Notes: a model not told the origin generated them from the letters alone. Counted from the stretch's first letter, positions 7,668-16,479 are shown. The stretch: DNA of 20,161 nucleotides from an uncultured Planctomycetaceae bacterium (GCA_903921605.1 CAIXQV010000118.1:1-20161); one strand, 5' to 3'. A program made the numbers and translations.

Positions 7668-9428
7668 ATGAAGGTTTTCTCGGGAATTGCGGTTTCGCCA
7701 GGAATGGTTTCCGGCCCAGCGTTAGTGCTGGGGTCCGAGAACTTCCGCATCCCGCGAAAGTTTGTCAGCAAAGACGCGATCGATGCTGAACTCCAGCGAT
7801 TTCATATCGCGTTGGATCTGGTCTGCAAAGATATCAAGGGCAATGAGCAACTGGTTTCTTCCCAGCTTGGTGCTCAGTACGGCGCAATTTTTTCTGCACA
7901 TTTACAGATGGCGCAGGACCCGCGGCTGATTCGCGAAGTTGAGTCGCTGATTCGCGACCAGTGCCGCTCCCCGGAATTTGCCGTTAGCCGAGTATTACGC
8001 AGTTACGCGGAACAACTTCAGAAAATGGGTGACCGCTATTTGTCAGAGCGTGCTCTCGACATCTTTGATCTGGAGAAACGACTTCTCCGTAAACTCCTTG
8101 GCGAAAGTCGGGAAGAACTAAGCAACCTGACGGAACCAGTAATCATTCTGGCTCATGACCTGACGCCGGGAGAGACGGCAACGCTCAACACGAAGTATGT
8201 GCTCGGCTTTGCCACAGAAGTGGGCGGTCACACTAGCCATACCGCGATCCTCGCAGGGGCTCTGGAGATTCCAGCGATCGTTGGATTGGGGCGATGCCTT
8301 GCTGAAATCTCCGGGGGAGAATCCGTTATTCTGGACGGTGATCATGGCCGTGTGATCATTGATCCGGACGACGAAACGCTTGCCAGAGTTCAGCATTCAC
8401 AGGCACGCAGCCAGCGTGTTCGTGATCGACTTGGCGAAATGGGTTCACTGCCATCAGAAACACAGGATGGCCAACGCGTCACTATCTGCGGAAACATCGA
8501 GTTCCCCGAAGAGGTTCGACAGTGCATTAAACGCGGCGCGGATGGTGTCGGACTGTACCGTACCGAATTCTTGTTTCTCAGCGGAAATCGTGAACCGTCA
8601 GAATCAGACCACTACGAAGCCTACTGCCGCGTGGTCGAGGCTTGTGGCGATCTACCGGTCGTCATCAGAACACTGGATATCGGGGCCGATAAGGTTCCGC
8701 AGTTAATGGCGAACCAGTTTGCCGAAAGCGCAAACCCGATGCTGGGACTGCGAAGTATTCGTCTGAGCCTGCGAAACACGCAGATGTTCAAAAGGCAACT
8801 GCGGGCCATCCTGCGAGCTTCGGTTCACGGCAATGTTCGCATCATGTTTCCCCTGGTCGCCACACTGCTGGAATTTCGGCAGGCGAAGATGATTCTGATG
8901 GACGTTATGGAGGATTTGGAGGACGAGGGAATCCCTTTTCAGCGAAACGTACCAATAGGAATGATGGTGGAGGTCCCGTCAGCCGTGATTCTGGCTGAAG
9001 AATTCGCAAGAGAAGTCGACTTCTTCTCGATTGGTACAAACGATTTGATTCAATACACTCTCGCGTGTGATCGTTCGGATCCGACGGTGGCGCACCTGTA
9101 TCGTTCAGGCGACCCGTCAATCCTGCGACTCATCCAAATGGTGCTTCGCGCCGCAGAAAAGCATGGGAAACCAGTGACGGTCTGCGGGCAAATGAGTTCT
9201 GATCCGCGGTTCATTCCGCTGCTGCTGGGCATGGGTTTGAGAAGTCTGAGTGCAACGCCTCAGGCGATTCCTCGACTGAAGGAGGTCGTCAGAAACCTGT
9301 CCATCACAGAAGCCGAACGAATCTCGCAACATGCGTGTTCGCTGGATCTGGCTCGGGACGTTGAACATTATTTGCAGGGCGAGTTATCACGGCTGTGCCC
9401 TGATCTTGTTGATGAAGTTGGATTTTGA
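7668..9428 (+). CDS. ptsI: PTS Enzyme I (phosphoenolpyruvate-protein phosphotransferase)
   Basis: A 586-residue Enzyme I that autophosphorylates from PEP and passes the phosphate to HPr. The N-terminal half holds the HPr-binding helices and the phospho-histidine domain with GGHTSHT, active His191. The C-terminal PEP-binding barrel shows GVGLYRTEFLFL, VIRTLDIGADK, NPMLGLRSIRL, MMVEVPSAV and SIGTNDLIQYTLACDRSD. The catalytic Cys is Cys506 in TVCGQMSSD. Unlike enteric Enzyme I, which has CGE here, the residue two after the Cys is Gln508, and the following AGD is SSD. There is no N-terminal GAF domain, so it is not the PtsP form. Length is typical. It closes the hpf-ptsN-ptsH-ptsI cluster. The ATG at 7668 begins the family's conserved first strand. 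Confidence 0.95.
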   Translation: MKVFSGIAVSPGMVSGPALVLGSENFRIPRKFVSKDAIDAELQRFHIALDLVCKDIKGNEQLVSSQLGAQYGAIFSAHLQMAQDPRLIREVESLIRDQCRSPEFAVSRVLRSYAEQLQKMGDRYLSERALDIFDLEKRLLRKLLGESREELSNLTEPVIILAHDLTPGETATLNTKYVLGFATEVGGHTSHTAILAGALEIPAIVGLGRCLAEISGGESVILDGDHGRVIIDPDDETLARVQHSQARSQRVRDRLGEMGSLPSETQDGQRVTICGNIEFPEEVRQCIKRGADGVGLYRTEFLFLSGNREPSESDHYEAYCRVVEACGDLPVVIRTLDIGADKVPQLMANQFAESANPMLGLRSIRLSLRNTQMFKRQLRAILRASVHGNVRIMFPLVATLLEFRQAKMILMDVMEDLEDEGIPFQRNVPIGMMVEVPSAVILAEEFAREVDFFSIGTNDLIQYTLACDRSDPTVAHLYRSGDPSILRLIQMVLRAAEKHGKPVTVCGQMSSDPRFIPLLLGMGLRSLSATPQAIPRLKEVVRNLSITEAERISQHACSLDLARDVEHYLQGELSRLCPDLVDEVGF

Positions 9429-9994
9429 ATTTCCGTCGGGCTTGTCCCGGCGGCAAGTAACATTCTGGTGGGTTGTCTCCGACCAGTCGGACGGCTGTCA
9501 GCGAAAAAAGCAACAGTCCTCTGCCGATCGCCGGCAACATCGCCGATTCAAATTGATGAATATTCGTGTTGGGCGACGTTCGCTCAACCATGAAGAAACG
9601 GAATGCCGGGTCGAACCGGCGAAAGAAATGATCATCGCGTCATGAACCAGTCGAAAGCGGCCACGACAATCCGAACGACGAGTCCCCCACTGGGCTTCCG
9701 TGTCGCCGTAATGTCGTCCGCTTCGCCTTTTCTGTTCCGTTCGCTTCCGACCACAAATGCACTCACAAGCAGTCTACGAACCATGTCATGCAGCCCGCGA
9801 ATAACGCCCGCTGCCACTGTCCCGCTTTGCGGCTCACGGATTGAACAGTACCGACCTCGCGTTATGCGATTTCCTGTCGGAGATTCTTTCAATGGGGACA
9901 TGCTTCGAATTCGCTTTCAGGACGCTGCTGCGATTCGGAAGAAGGAACCGGCCATGATGCAGACTGATCGTTCGTAAGAACGAAAGTTGTGACA
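9429..9994. other. 566-bp gap before the RNase E/G gene; no gene recognised
   Basis: The gap opens with a stem-loop just after the ptsI stop: CCGTCGGG (9433-9440) with CCCGGCGG (9446-9453), one G-T wobble, no T-run. Further inverted repeats are TCCGAC/GTCGGA (9478-9491) and TGCCG/CGGCA (9522-9536). Open frames on both strands in about 9603-9977 give compositionally odd peptides unlike any family I know, so I do not call them genes. The distal part probably includes the promoter and leader of the RNase gene. Confidence 0.45.
9968..9983 (+). promoter_or_regulatory. GTAA tetraloop hairpin at the RNase E/G ribosome-binding region
   Basis: TCGTTC (9968-9973), GTAA, GAACGA (9978-9983): a perfect 6-bp stem capped by a GNRA-type tetraloop. 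It ends 11 bases before the ATG at 9995 and 5 bases before the in-frame GTG at 9989. It could limit ribosome access or be an RNase target. RNase E mRNA leaders in other bacteria are known to mediate feedback control, but that link here is inference. Confidence 0.4.
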
Positions 9995-11566
9995 ATGAAA
10001 AAAGAGATGCTGATCAATGTCCTCCAGCCGGAGGAAAGCCGAATTGCCATCGTAGAAGATGGGATTCTGGAGGAGTTGTACGTCGAACGCAGCAGTGCGG
10101 AAAACTACGTCGGCAATATCTACAAGGGAAAAATCGTCAACATCGAGCCCAGCATTCAGGCGGCCTTCGTCGACTTTGGTGTGGGACGAAACGGTTTTCT
10201 TCATATTAGTGATGTCGAATACCAGTACTACAAACATCTGGTTAAGGACGAGCCGGAAGAAGAAGACGATCGCGAAGGCGGTCGCGGTGGTCGGCCTCCA
10301 AAGCATCTGAACGAACGTAATGCTCGCAACAAGCCGCCGATCCAACGCGTCTTCCAGCGTGGCAGCGAAGTGCTGGTTCAGGTGATTAAAGAGGGAATTG
10401 GAAACAAAGGCCCGACGCTTTCCACTTATATCTCGATCCCCGGCCGATATCTGGTTTTGATGCCAGGCCTTCAGCGAGTTGGTGTCAGCCGCAAAATTGA
10501 TGACGAGAAAACTCGTCGCCAGCTTCGTCAGACAATGAAAGCCATCCAGCCGCCAAACGGCCTGGGCTTTATTATCCGCACCGCTGGTATCGACCGCGAA
10601 GAAGCAGATCTGCGACGCGACCTCAATTATCTGCTGCGGCTGTGGGAGACGATCGTCAAACGATTGAAGAATACTCCTGCACCCGCCGGATTGTACGAAG
10701 AAAGCGACATGATCATTCGTACGATCCGCGATATCTACAACAATGAGATCGACTCCGTCCTGATCGACGAAGACGGCGCTTTTGAACGCGCTCGTGAGTT
10801 CATGAAAATCGTCATGCCAACTCACGTAAATCGCGTGCAGCGCTACGAGGGCGGCGAACCTCTCTTCAATCAATACGGCATCGAAGAAGAGATCGCTCGC
10901 ATTCAGGACCGCCACGTGCCACTGCCAGGTGGTGGATCACTCGTGATTGACCAGACGGAAGCGCTTGTTGCTATTGACGTCAATAGCGGAAGCTTCAGAG
11001 CGGATAACGACGCTGAAAAGAGCGCGTATCAGATGAACCTGAAAGCGGCCAATGCGATTGCTCGCCAGATTCGTCTGCGTGACCTGGGCGGTGTCATCGT
11101 GAACGACTTTATCGACATGCGTGAAGAACGTCATCGTCGTGGAGTTGAGCGAGCTTTGCGTGATGCAGTCATGCGAGACCGAGCAAGAACGCGAGTGCTC
11201 CGGATCAGCCCGTTCGGACTGATTGAAATGACACGTCAGCGAATTCGACCTTCTCTGCGCCGCAGTGTGTACGAGAACTGTCCAGCCTGTAATGGCGTTG
11301 GCCAGGTGAAGACGGCGGAAAGCCTCTCGATTGAAGTCATGCGTCTTGTCATGTCTGCTTCAAGTCAGGAAAACGTCGTTAAGATTCAGATCGAAGTTCA
11401 TGATCGCGTCGGCAATTATCTGAATAATCGCAAACGTAAAGAACTAATCCGGATTGAAGAGGAAAATGAAGTGGAGATCGTGATCGTGGCGAAGTCAGAT
11501 GTCTGCCTTGAGCACATGACTTTTCGCTGTGAAGATGCGAACGGTAAGGAACTGAGCCCGAACTGA
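9995..11566 (+). CDS. Ribonuclease E/G family endoribonuclease
   Basis: A 523-residue RNase E/G that cleaves single-stranded AU-rich RNA in mRNA turnover and rRNA/tRNA maturation. The N-terminal S1 domain begins after MKKEMLINVLQPEESRIAIV and includes FVDFGVGRNGFLHISD. It is interrupted by an acidic then Arg/Gly-rich insertion (about residues 85-115). The catalytic DNase I-like subdomain has AIDVNSG with Asp328 and NDFIDM with Asp371, 43 residues apart as in the E. coli Asp303/Asp346 pair. The zinc-link is CPAC with Cys429 and Cys432. The chain stops about 90 residues later, so the long degradosome scaffold of enteric RNase E is absent and the length is nearer RNase G. ATG at 9995 is preferred; a GTG at 9989 is possible. 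It is transcribed apart from ptsI by a 566-bp gap and ends in a strong terminator. Confidence 0.95.
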   Translation: MKKEMLINVLQPEESRIAIVEDGILEELYVERSSAENYVGNIYKGKIVNIEPSIQAAFVDFGVGRNGFLHISDVEYQYYKHLVKDEPEEEDDREGGRGGRPPKHLNERNARNKPPIQRVFQRGSEVLVQVIKEGIGNKGPTLSTYISIPGRYLVLMPGLQRVGVSRKIDDEKTRRQLRQTMKAIQPPNGLGFIIRTAGIDREEADLRRDLNYLLRLWETIVKRLKNTPAPAGLYEESDMIIRTIRDIYNNEIDSVLIDEDGAFERAREFMKIVMPTHVNRVQRYEGGEPLFNQYGIEEEIARIQDRHVPLPGGGSLVIDQTEALVAIDVNSGSFRADNDAEKSAYQMNLKAANAIARQIRLRDLGGVIVNDFIDMREERHRRGVERALRDAVMRDRARTRVLRISPFGLIEMTRQRIRPSLRRSVYENCPACNGVGQVKTAESLSIEVMRLVMSASSQENVVKIQIEVHDRVGNYLNNRKRKELIRIEEENEVEIVIVAKSDVCLEHMTFRCEDANGKELSPN

Positions 11567-11597
11567 TTGCAGATCTGATCAGGAATCCAGAAGTCTG

Positions 11598-11630
11598 AAG
11601 CCCGGCATTCTTTAATGCCGGGCTTTTTTT
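11598..11630 (+). terminator. Rho-independent terminator after RNase E/G
   Basis: AAGCCCGGCATT (11598-11609) and AATGCCGGGCTT (11614-11625) form a perfect 12-bp GC-rich stem with a CTTT loop, and a run of seven T (11624-11630) follows. It begins 31 bp after the RNase stop. The T-run is only on the + strand, so it serves this gene and not the convergent minus-strand gene. Confidence 0.95.
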
Positions 11631-11756
11631 GCAACTCTATGCCGCATACACCTCCGGGGTGTTTCGTCAACCGCATGGAAGTTGGTCGTTGGTCGGAATG
11701 ATTGCAACTGCGGGGCAATGGCACTGTCGGATAAAGAATCCGGATTCATCGACTGT

Positions 11757-12440
11757 TCATGCCGCAGGGTTTGTCCCAGACCAGGCTTCTGAACGCGCCA
11801 TCCTGCGAAGTAGAAACATTACTCCCCCGATGAGAATCATCAACGGCAAATACGCGGGCTCTGACACAGCGACGCTCCCCACAACGCCGTTGATCTGAAA
11901 AGACGGAACCTGCGAAGAGTCAAGATTCGTGATCGAGTGGCCATCATTAAACCGAAGCCCCAGGAACGTTGCCAATGAGCCAGTCGGTGGAGTCAGCGTG
12001 CTGTCAGCGGCGACCAACAGAGCGTTCGGATTTGGAATCGTAGTGGTGATGGTCAGCCAGTATTTCGAGTTAGCGAGCAGAAGCGGCTGAGTCACTGGAG
12101 CAAAGAGATAGCAGGAAAACGAGCCACCAGAGACCGTCTGTGTTCCCAGATCAGCGATCATTGTTGTTCCTGGATTGCCGAAGTCGTCGTCATAGATCGA
12201 CAATCCCGCTTCACCGCCCAAATCCTGGGCTTGCAGGCGTAAGCTGACACTGGTGAGTGTCACGGATGACGCACCTATCGTGACACCCAGAGACATGGTC
12301 GATGCGGAATCGAACGAATGGACCGAGCCGGAATTTCCTGAGAGATTTCCAATGATCACGCCCGCCGGGAGCACGCCACTCAACACGAAATTCATCAATG
12401 CAAAAACAAGAATGGCAAGCAGTTGCGATAACACTGACAT
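11757..12440 (-). CDS. Secreted anchored protein with PEP-CTERM-like tail (choice-of-anchor R type)
   Basis: A 227-residue exported protein, the only minus-strand gene here. It has an N-terminal hydrophobic signal (SQLLAILVFALMNFVLSGVLPAG), a beta-rich middle with VIIGNLSGNSGSV, SLRLQAQDLGGEAGLSIYDDD and SKYWLTITTTIP, and a C-terminal anchor: SEPA, a hydrophobic helix (about 17 residues) and an RR cluster near the end. This matches the layout of PEP-CTERM proteins, which exosortase cleaves and sorts to the envelope; the middle resembles the choice-of-anchor R domain. The motif reads SEPA and not the usual PEP. The start at 12440 has GGAAAA upstream, but an in-frame ATG at 12491 would supply positive residues before the hydrophobic core, and one at 12527 is also possible. 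No exosortase gene is nearby. The role is unknown. Confidence 0.75.
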   Translation of the reverse strand: MSVLSQLLAILVFALMNFVLSGVLPAGVIIGNLSGNSGSVHSFDSASTMSLGVTIGASSVTLTSVSLRLQAQDLGGEAGLSIYDDDFGNPGTTMIADLGTQTVSGGSFSCYLFAPVTQPLLLANSKYWLTITTTIPNPNALLVAADSTLTPPTGSLATFLGLRFNDGHSITNLDSSQVPSFQINGVVGSVAVSEPAYLPLMILIGGVMFLLRRMARSEAWSGTNPAA

Positions 12441-12820
12441 GGCTTTTCCGAGATCTCTATTGTTGTCAGAACGAATGATGTCCGGGGCCATTCTTTTGGC
12501 ATTACCGTTAGCCAGGCGAGGTGGCATAGCGGGTATTTACTACCCATGTAAACGGGGTTATTTTTGATTCTGAGCAATGCAAATTAGGAAAACCGGCCCC
12601 GCCGGACAAAATGAACACATGACCACACCGAATAAAGCATTCGAATTCCGTACATCGAATCGCAAACAATTGGCCGGACTTCAGACTGTTGAGACCTCTT
12701 CGTTCGAAAGGCTGGACTTGCTTTGCTGAGTCGCGAGTTTGCCATCATCATCGCTTGATGTCACGATATGACCGCAAGGCAACACTCTGCCGGCCCATCC
12801 ACCACTGGGAAAATGCCCTC
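12441..12820. other. Divergent intergenic region
   Basis: This space separates the minus-strand anchored protein from the plus-strand PVC dehydrogenase and must hold both promoters. Inverted repeats GGGTA/TACCC (12533-12547 region) and CCGGC/GCCGG (12593-12605, 3-nt loop) are visible. I see no convincing -35/-10 pair. In-frame starts upstream of 12821 and of 12440 fall inside it but do not extend recognisable domains. Confidence 0.4.
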
Positions 12821-15800
12821 ATGCGATCCGCCAATTTATTCATCCCACTTGCTGTTGTTTTTGTGTTGGCTCTGCCCTGCCCCGCTCAGGAAGAACGCAT
12901 TCCTCATGCTCAGGACAAACCACCTGGGCCAGCACTCAGTCCTGCTGAGGCGATCGCGAAGATGACTGTGCCGGAAGGCTTTTCGGTTGAACTGGTGGCT
13001 TCTGAACCTGACATCGTCAATCCCGTCTCCATGACCATCGACGAACGAGGTCGGTTCTGGATTACGGAATCGTTCGAGTACCCTCGAAGAACTCCCGGAC
13101 CGGGAAAAGACAGAGTCAAAATTCTTGAAGACACCGACGCTGACGGCAAGGCGGACAAGTTCAGCGTGTTCATGGAAGGCCTGAATATCCCAAGTGGCAT
13201 CGCAGTCGGACATAGCGGAGTCTGGATCGCGAACTCGCCCGATATCCTGTTCGTGCAGGACACTGACGGCGATGGCAAGGCCGATACGTCGGAAGTCGTC
13301 GTCACCGGTTTTGGTCGCGATGACACCCACGAACTTCCGAACTCACTGACTTGGGGCCCCGATGGCTGGCTATATGGGCTCAACGGAGTCTTCAATCCCG
13401 CGCATGTTGTTTATGGTCCGAAGAATCCGAACTTCAAAGAGGGTCAGAAGCCCTGGGACTTCACCTGTGCGATGTTTCGCATTCACCCGAAGACTCGCGA
13501 GTTCCAGGTGTTCTGCGAAGGCACGAGCAATCCTTGGGGCATCGCATTCAACGATGAGGGAGAAGCCTTCATCAGCGCGTGCGTGATTGATCACTTGTGG
13601 CATCTGACGGAGACGGGTTACTACCATCGCCAGGGAGGCCCGTATCCGCCGTTCACGTGGAAGATCGAAAGTATCGTCAGCCATAAACATCAGAAGGCCG
13701 CGTATTGCGGCATTCACTGGTACGACAGCGATGCGTATCCCGAGCAGTATCGCAAAAAACTCTACATGGGCAACATCCACGGAAGCTGCATCAACAGCGA
13801 TCGCATCGAACGCTTTGAATCGACGTACAAAGCATCCCCTGAACCCGATCTGCTCAGCGCGAACGATGCGTGGTTCATGCCGGTGGTTCAGAAAACAGGT
13901 CCGGATGGATGCCTTTACATTCTCGACTGGTATGACCGCTATCACTGCTATCAGGACGCGAATCGCGATCCCTCGGGAATCGACCGTCTGAAGGGGCGGC
14001 TGTATCGACTCAGATACAAGGACACGCCGCGTGCGAAGCCGGAGGACATGGCGAAGCTCGATGATCACGAGCTTGTCACTCGACTCGGATCAGGCAACGG
14101 CTATCACCGAGACATTGCTCAACGGTTGCTGACCGAGCGAATGCTGCTGGACAGCGATCACAAACAACTCGTGGAGAATCTGACTGTGGCTTTGTTTTTG
14201 CCCGGCCCGGATGAACGGTTGATGCCGGCATTGGGAGTACTCAGCGCGAGCAACCACCTGTCGAACGAGCTGAGTCAGGCATTGATGAAGAATGGAGTAG
14301 TGCCAGTTGCCAAAGCTTGGGTTGTTCGTTCTGCGGGTGATTTAGATACGTTGCCAAAGCCGATTTCAGACGAGATCTTCGAACTCCGCAACGATCCATC
14401 ACCGCAGGTTCGTTTGCAAGTTGCAATCGCCGCCGCCAAGCAGGAATCAATTCCAACGATTCCCACACTCGTCGCCGTCCTGGCTCAGGCCGGAGACGAT
14501 CCGCTGGTCCCGCGAGTTGTGTGGCAGAATCTGCATCCTTTGTTGGAAAAGCAGACGGCGGAGTTCGTGGCGGAAGTTCTGAAGCTGCGAGCGGCCGACT
14601 CAGGCTCGTTCCCGAAGCCAGTCATTGAACTGCTGCCTCGTGCGGCAGATCGGATACTTTCGACCAGCAAGCCGGATACTCTGGCCGTCGCGGAACTCGT
14701 CAAGCTGTTGCTCAGCACCGAAGCCACGGATGAATCGGCTGATCGGTGCCTGCAGTTGCTGACCGCTCGAATTCGATCGGGAGAAATCTCGGGCGACTCG
14801 CTGGCCAGTATTCGAAAGGAACTGGAAGAGTCACTCAATTCGGCAATGAAAGCCAATGCCTCGCGACCATCCACGCTGTCGGCGATCGAACTTGCGGCGT
14901 CGTTGAAAATGGAAGTTGCGATCAACCGAGCCCGCCAGCTTGTTCCACAGACGAAAGATGAAGCCGTTGAGTTGCGACTCGTCAACGCTTTGGTCACAGC
15001 AGGTTCTGCGGATGGCCTGACGTTTGCCGAGAAGATTCTGGTTTCCGACAGATCGGCTGAGGTGCGTCGACGAGCTGTTCAAGCCATCGGTCGAATTGGC
15101 TCAGCCGCAAGTACTTCGGCTCTGATCAGTCATCTTGCCAAACTTCCCGCCGATGTTCAGCCAGCGGCGATCGAAGCGCTCACCGATCGAGCGGACTCCG
15201 CCACGGAACTCCTTGGGCTTGTTCGCGATGGCAAAGTGCCCTCAACGCTAATCAACGCGAATCAGGCTCAGAAGATGCTCAGTCTAAAGAGCAAGCCACT
15301 GGCGGATCTGGTCACCAAATACTGGGGCGTCGTTCGAACGGAACGCGATCCGGCGCGAGTCGAACTGATTGCTCGCATGCGGAACGAACTGCGAACCAGC
15401 AGCGGCGATCCGGTCGCTGGCCGAGTCGTCTTCAAGAAGCTCTGCGCACAGTGTCACAAGATGTATGGTGAGGGAGCTGAAGTCGGACCGGACATTACTC
15501 GCAACGGCCGCGCATCGTTTGAGCAATTGCTGTCGAACGTGTTTGACCCAAGCCTTGTCATTGGTTCCGCATATCAGGGTCTGACGGTGGTTACGAAAGA
15601 AGGACGAGTCGTTTCTGGTCTGCCTGCCGAAGACAGCCCGCAGCGAGTTGTTCTGAAGGTCCAGGGCGACAAGCAGGAGATCATCGCGCGGAGCGATATC
15701 GACGAAGTTGTTCCCAGCAAGTTATCGCTGATGCCTGAAGGGATCGAAAAGCAACTGCAACCGCAAGAGCTTCATGATCTATTCGCCTTCATAACTCTCG

Positions 15801-16300
15801 ACAAACCGCCAGAAGATCCAGCCGCAAAGTTACTGGCCGGTTCACGCATTGTGCCAGGAGAGTCATCAAAGTCCGACGAGTTCCCGGTACTTCTGGAACA
15901 ACTACTGACCGGATTCACGACATCAAAAGTTGGCGAAGGGGGAGTCGCAGTTCTGGCGGACTATTATGGTCGTCCAGCCGTTCGAACTCATCCCGTATCT
16001 CGAACAGAAGCCTGTCGGCTGACGTCTTCAACAACGCTTCCATCATCATCAAAAGTCTCCTTGCGACTCAGTGTTGCCTCACATGCTCAGGGAGACTGGC
16101 AACTCACCGTTAACGTAAACGGTGAGATTCGCCACCAGTCCATCGTGAAATGCAAAGGCAAGGACGTGGACTGGAAAGAGATCACCGTCGACCTGACCGA
16201 TCTCGCCGGCCAACCGGTCACGCTGGAACTGCTCAATAAAGCGAATGACTGGTCAAATGAGTTTGGCTACTGGAACGCAGCGGAGATCCTCACGGAATAG
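12821..16300 (+). CDS. PVC-type membrane-bound dehydrogenase with HEAT repeats and c-type haem domain
   Basis: A 1159-residue exported protein. The ATG at 12821 gives a normal Sec signal (MRSANLFIPLAVVFVLALPCPA); upstream in-frame starts would bury it behind about 44 residues. Residues about 25-400 form the beta-propeller of the PVC-type dehydrogenase domain, starting PEGFSVELVASEPDIVNP and including two Asp-rich putative calcium loops, DTDADGKAD from Asp104 and DTDGDGKAD from Asp147. HEAT-like helical repeats run from about 410 to 840. The haem-binding domain has CAQCH (Cys875, Cys878, His879) and a likely axial Met971 in SLMPEG. A C-terminal beta-sandwich (about 1040-1159) may bind carbohydrate. 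Members are greatly expanded in planctomycetes and are assumed to oxidise sugars or related compounds and pass electrons to the haem; the substrate is not known. No obvious partner gene is coupled. Confidence 0.93.
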   Translation: MRSANLFIPLAVVFVLALPCPAQEERIPHAQDKPPGPALSPAEAIAKMTVPEGFSVELVASEPDIVNPVSMTIDERGRFWITESFEYPRRTPGPGKDRVKILEDTDADGKADKFSVFMEGLNIPSGIAVGHSGVWIANSPDILFVQDTDGDGKADTSEVVVTGFGRDDTHELPNSLTWGPDGWLYGLNGVFNPAHVVYGPKNPNFKEGQKPWDFTCAMFRIHPKTREFQVFCEGTSNPWGIAFNDEGEAFISACVIDHLWHLTETGYYHRQGGPYPPFTWKIESIVSHKHQKAAYCGIHWYDSDAYPEQYRKKLYMGNIHGSCINSDRIERFESTYKASPEPDLLSANDAWFMPVVQKTGPDGCLYILDWYDRYHCYQDANRDPSGIDRLKGRLYRLRYKDTPRAKPEDMAKLDDHELVTRLGSGNGYHRDIAQRLLTERMLLDSDHKQLVENLTVALFLPGPDERLMPALGVLSASNHLSNELSQALMKNGVVPVAKAWVVRSAGDLDTLPKPISDEIFELRNDPSPQVRLQVAIAAAKQESIPTIPTLVAVLAQAGDDPLVPRVVWQNLHPLLEKQTAEFVAEVLKLRAADSGSFPKPVIELLPRAADRILSTSKPDTLAVAELVKLLLSTEATDESADRCLQLLTARIRSGEISGDSLASIRKELEESLNSAMKANASRPSTLSAIELAASLKMEVAINRARQLVPQTKDEAVELRLVNALVTAGSADGLTFAEKILVSDRSAEVRRRAVQAIGRIGSAASTSALISHLAKLPADVQPAAIEALTDRADSATELLGLVRDGKVPSTLINANQAQKMLSLKSKPLADLVTKYWGVVRTERDPARVELIARMRNELRTSSGDPVAGRVVFKKLCAQCHKMYGEGAEVGPDITRNGRASFEQLLSNVFDPSLVIGSAYQGLTVVTKEGRVVSGLPAEDSPQRVVLKVQGDKQEIIARSDIDEVVPSKLSLMPEGIEKQLQPQELHDLFAFITLDKPPEDPAAKLLAGSRIVPGESSKSDEFPVLLEQLLTGFTTSKVGEGGVAVLADYYGRPAVRTHPVSRTEACRLTSSTTLPSSSKVSLRLSVASHAQGDWQLTVNVNGEIRHQSIVKCKGKDVDWKEITVDLTDLAGQPVTLELLNKANDWSNEFGYWNAAEILTE

Positions 16301-16479
16301 TGGACAACTCAACTAGCGAAGGAGACATAAACCACTTACCCACAGAGATTTACAACAAAACTTCGATCCAGCTAAGGCAGAAAACTGTGCTTTCCTGAAT
16401 TATTGAGCCTCGAATAGACTTTGTTCTCAAAACTCCGCCGAAGCGATCGGTCAGATTTTGTTGAAGGGGGCTTCTGGCT

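Noticed and set aside
9917..10915. Long minus-strand open frame (about 332 codons) opposite the RNase E/G gene
   Set aside because: It is the mirror of a strongly conserved plus-strand gene with all catalytic motifs; the peptide has no recognisable domain and arises from codon bias.
11736..11747. 12-bp palindrome GAATCCGGATTC between the convergent genes
   Set aside because: Located beyond the 3' ends of both genes with no T-run on either side; most likely chance.
12441..12530. Possible sigma-54 site (GG...GC) upstream of the PEP-CTERM-like gene on the minus strand
   Set aside because: The GG-to-GC spacing is 11, not the required 10, and the rest of the consensus is not matched.
12689..12820. 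N-terminal extension of the PVC dehydrogenase gene from 12689
   Set aside because: It would place about 44 non-conserved residues ahead of a clear Sec signal peptide.
13370..14068. Minus-strand open frame of about 232 codons inside the PVC dehydrogenase gene
   Set aside because: Antisense to the conserved propeller domain, with no family resemblance.
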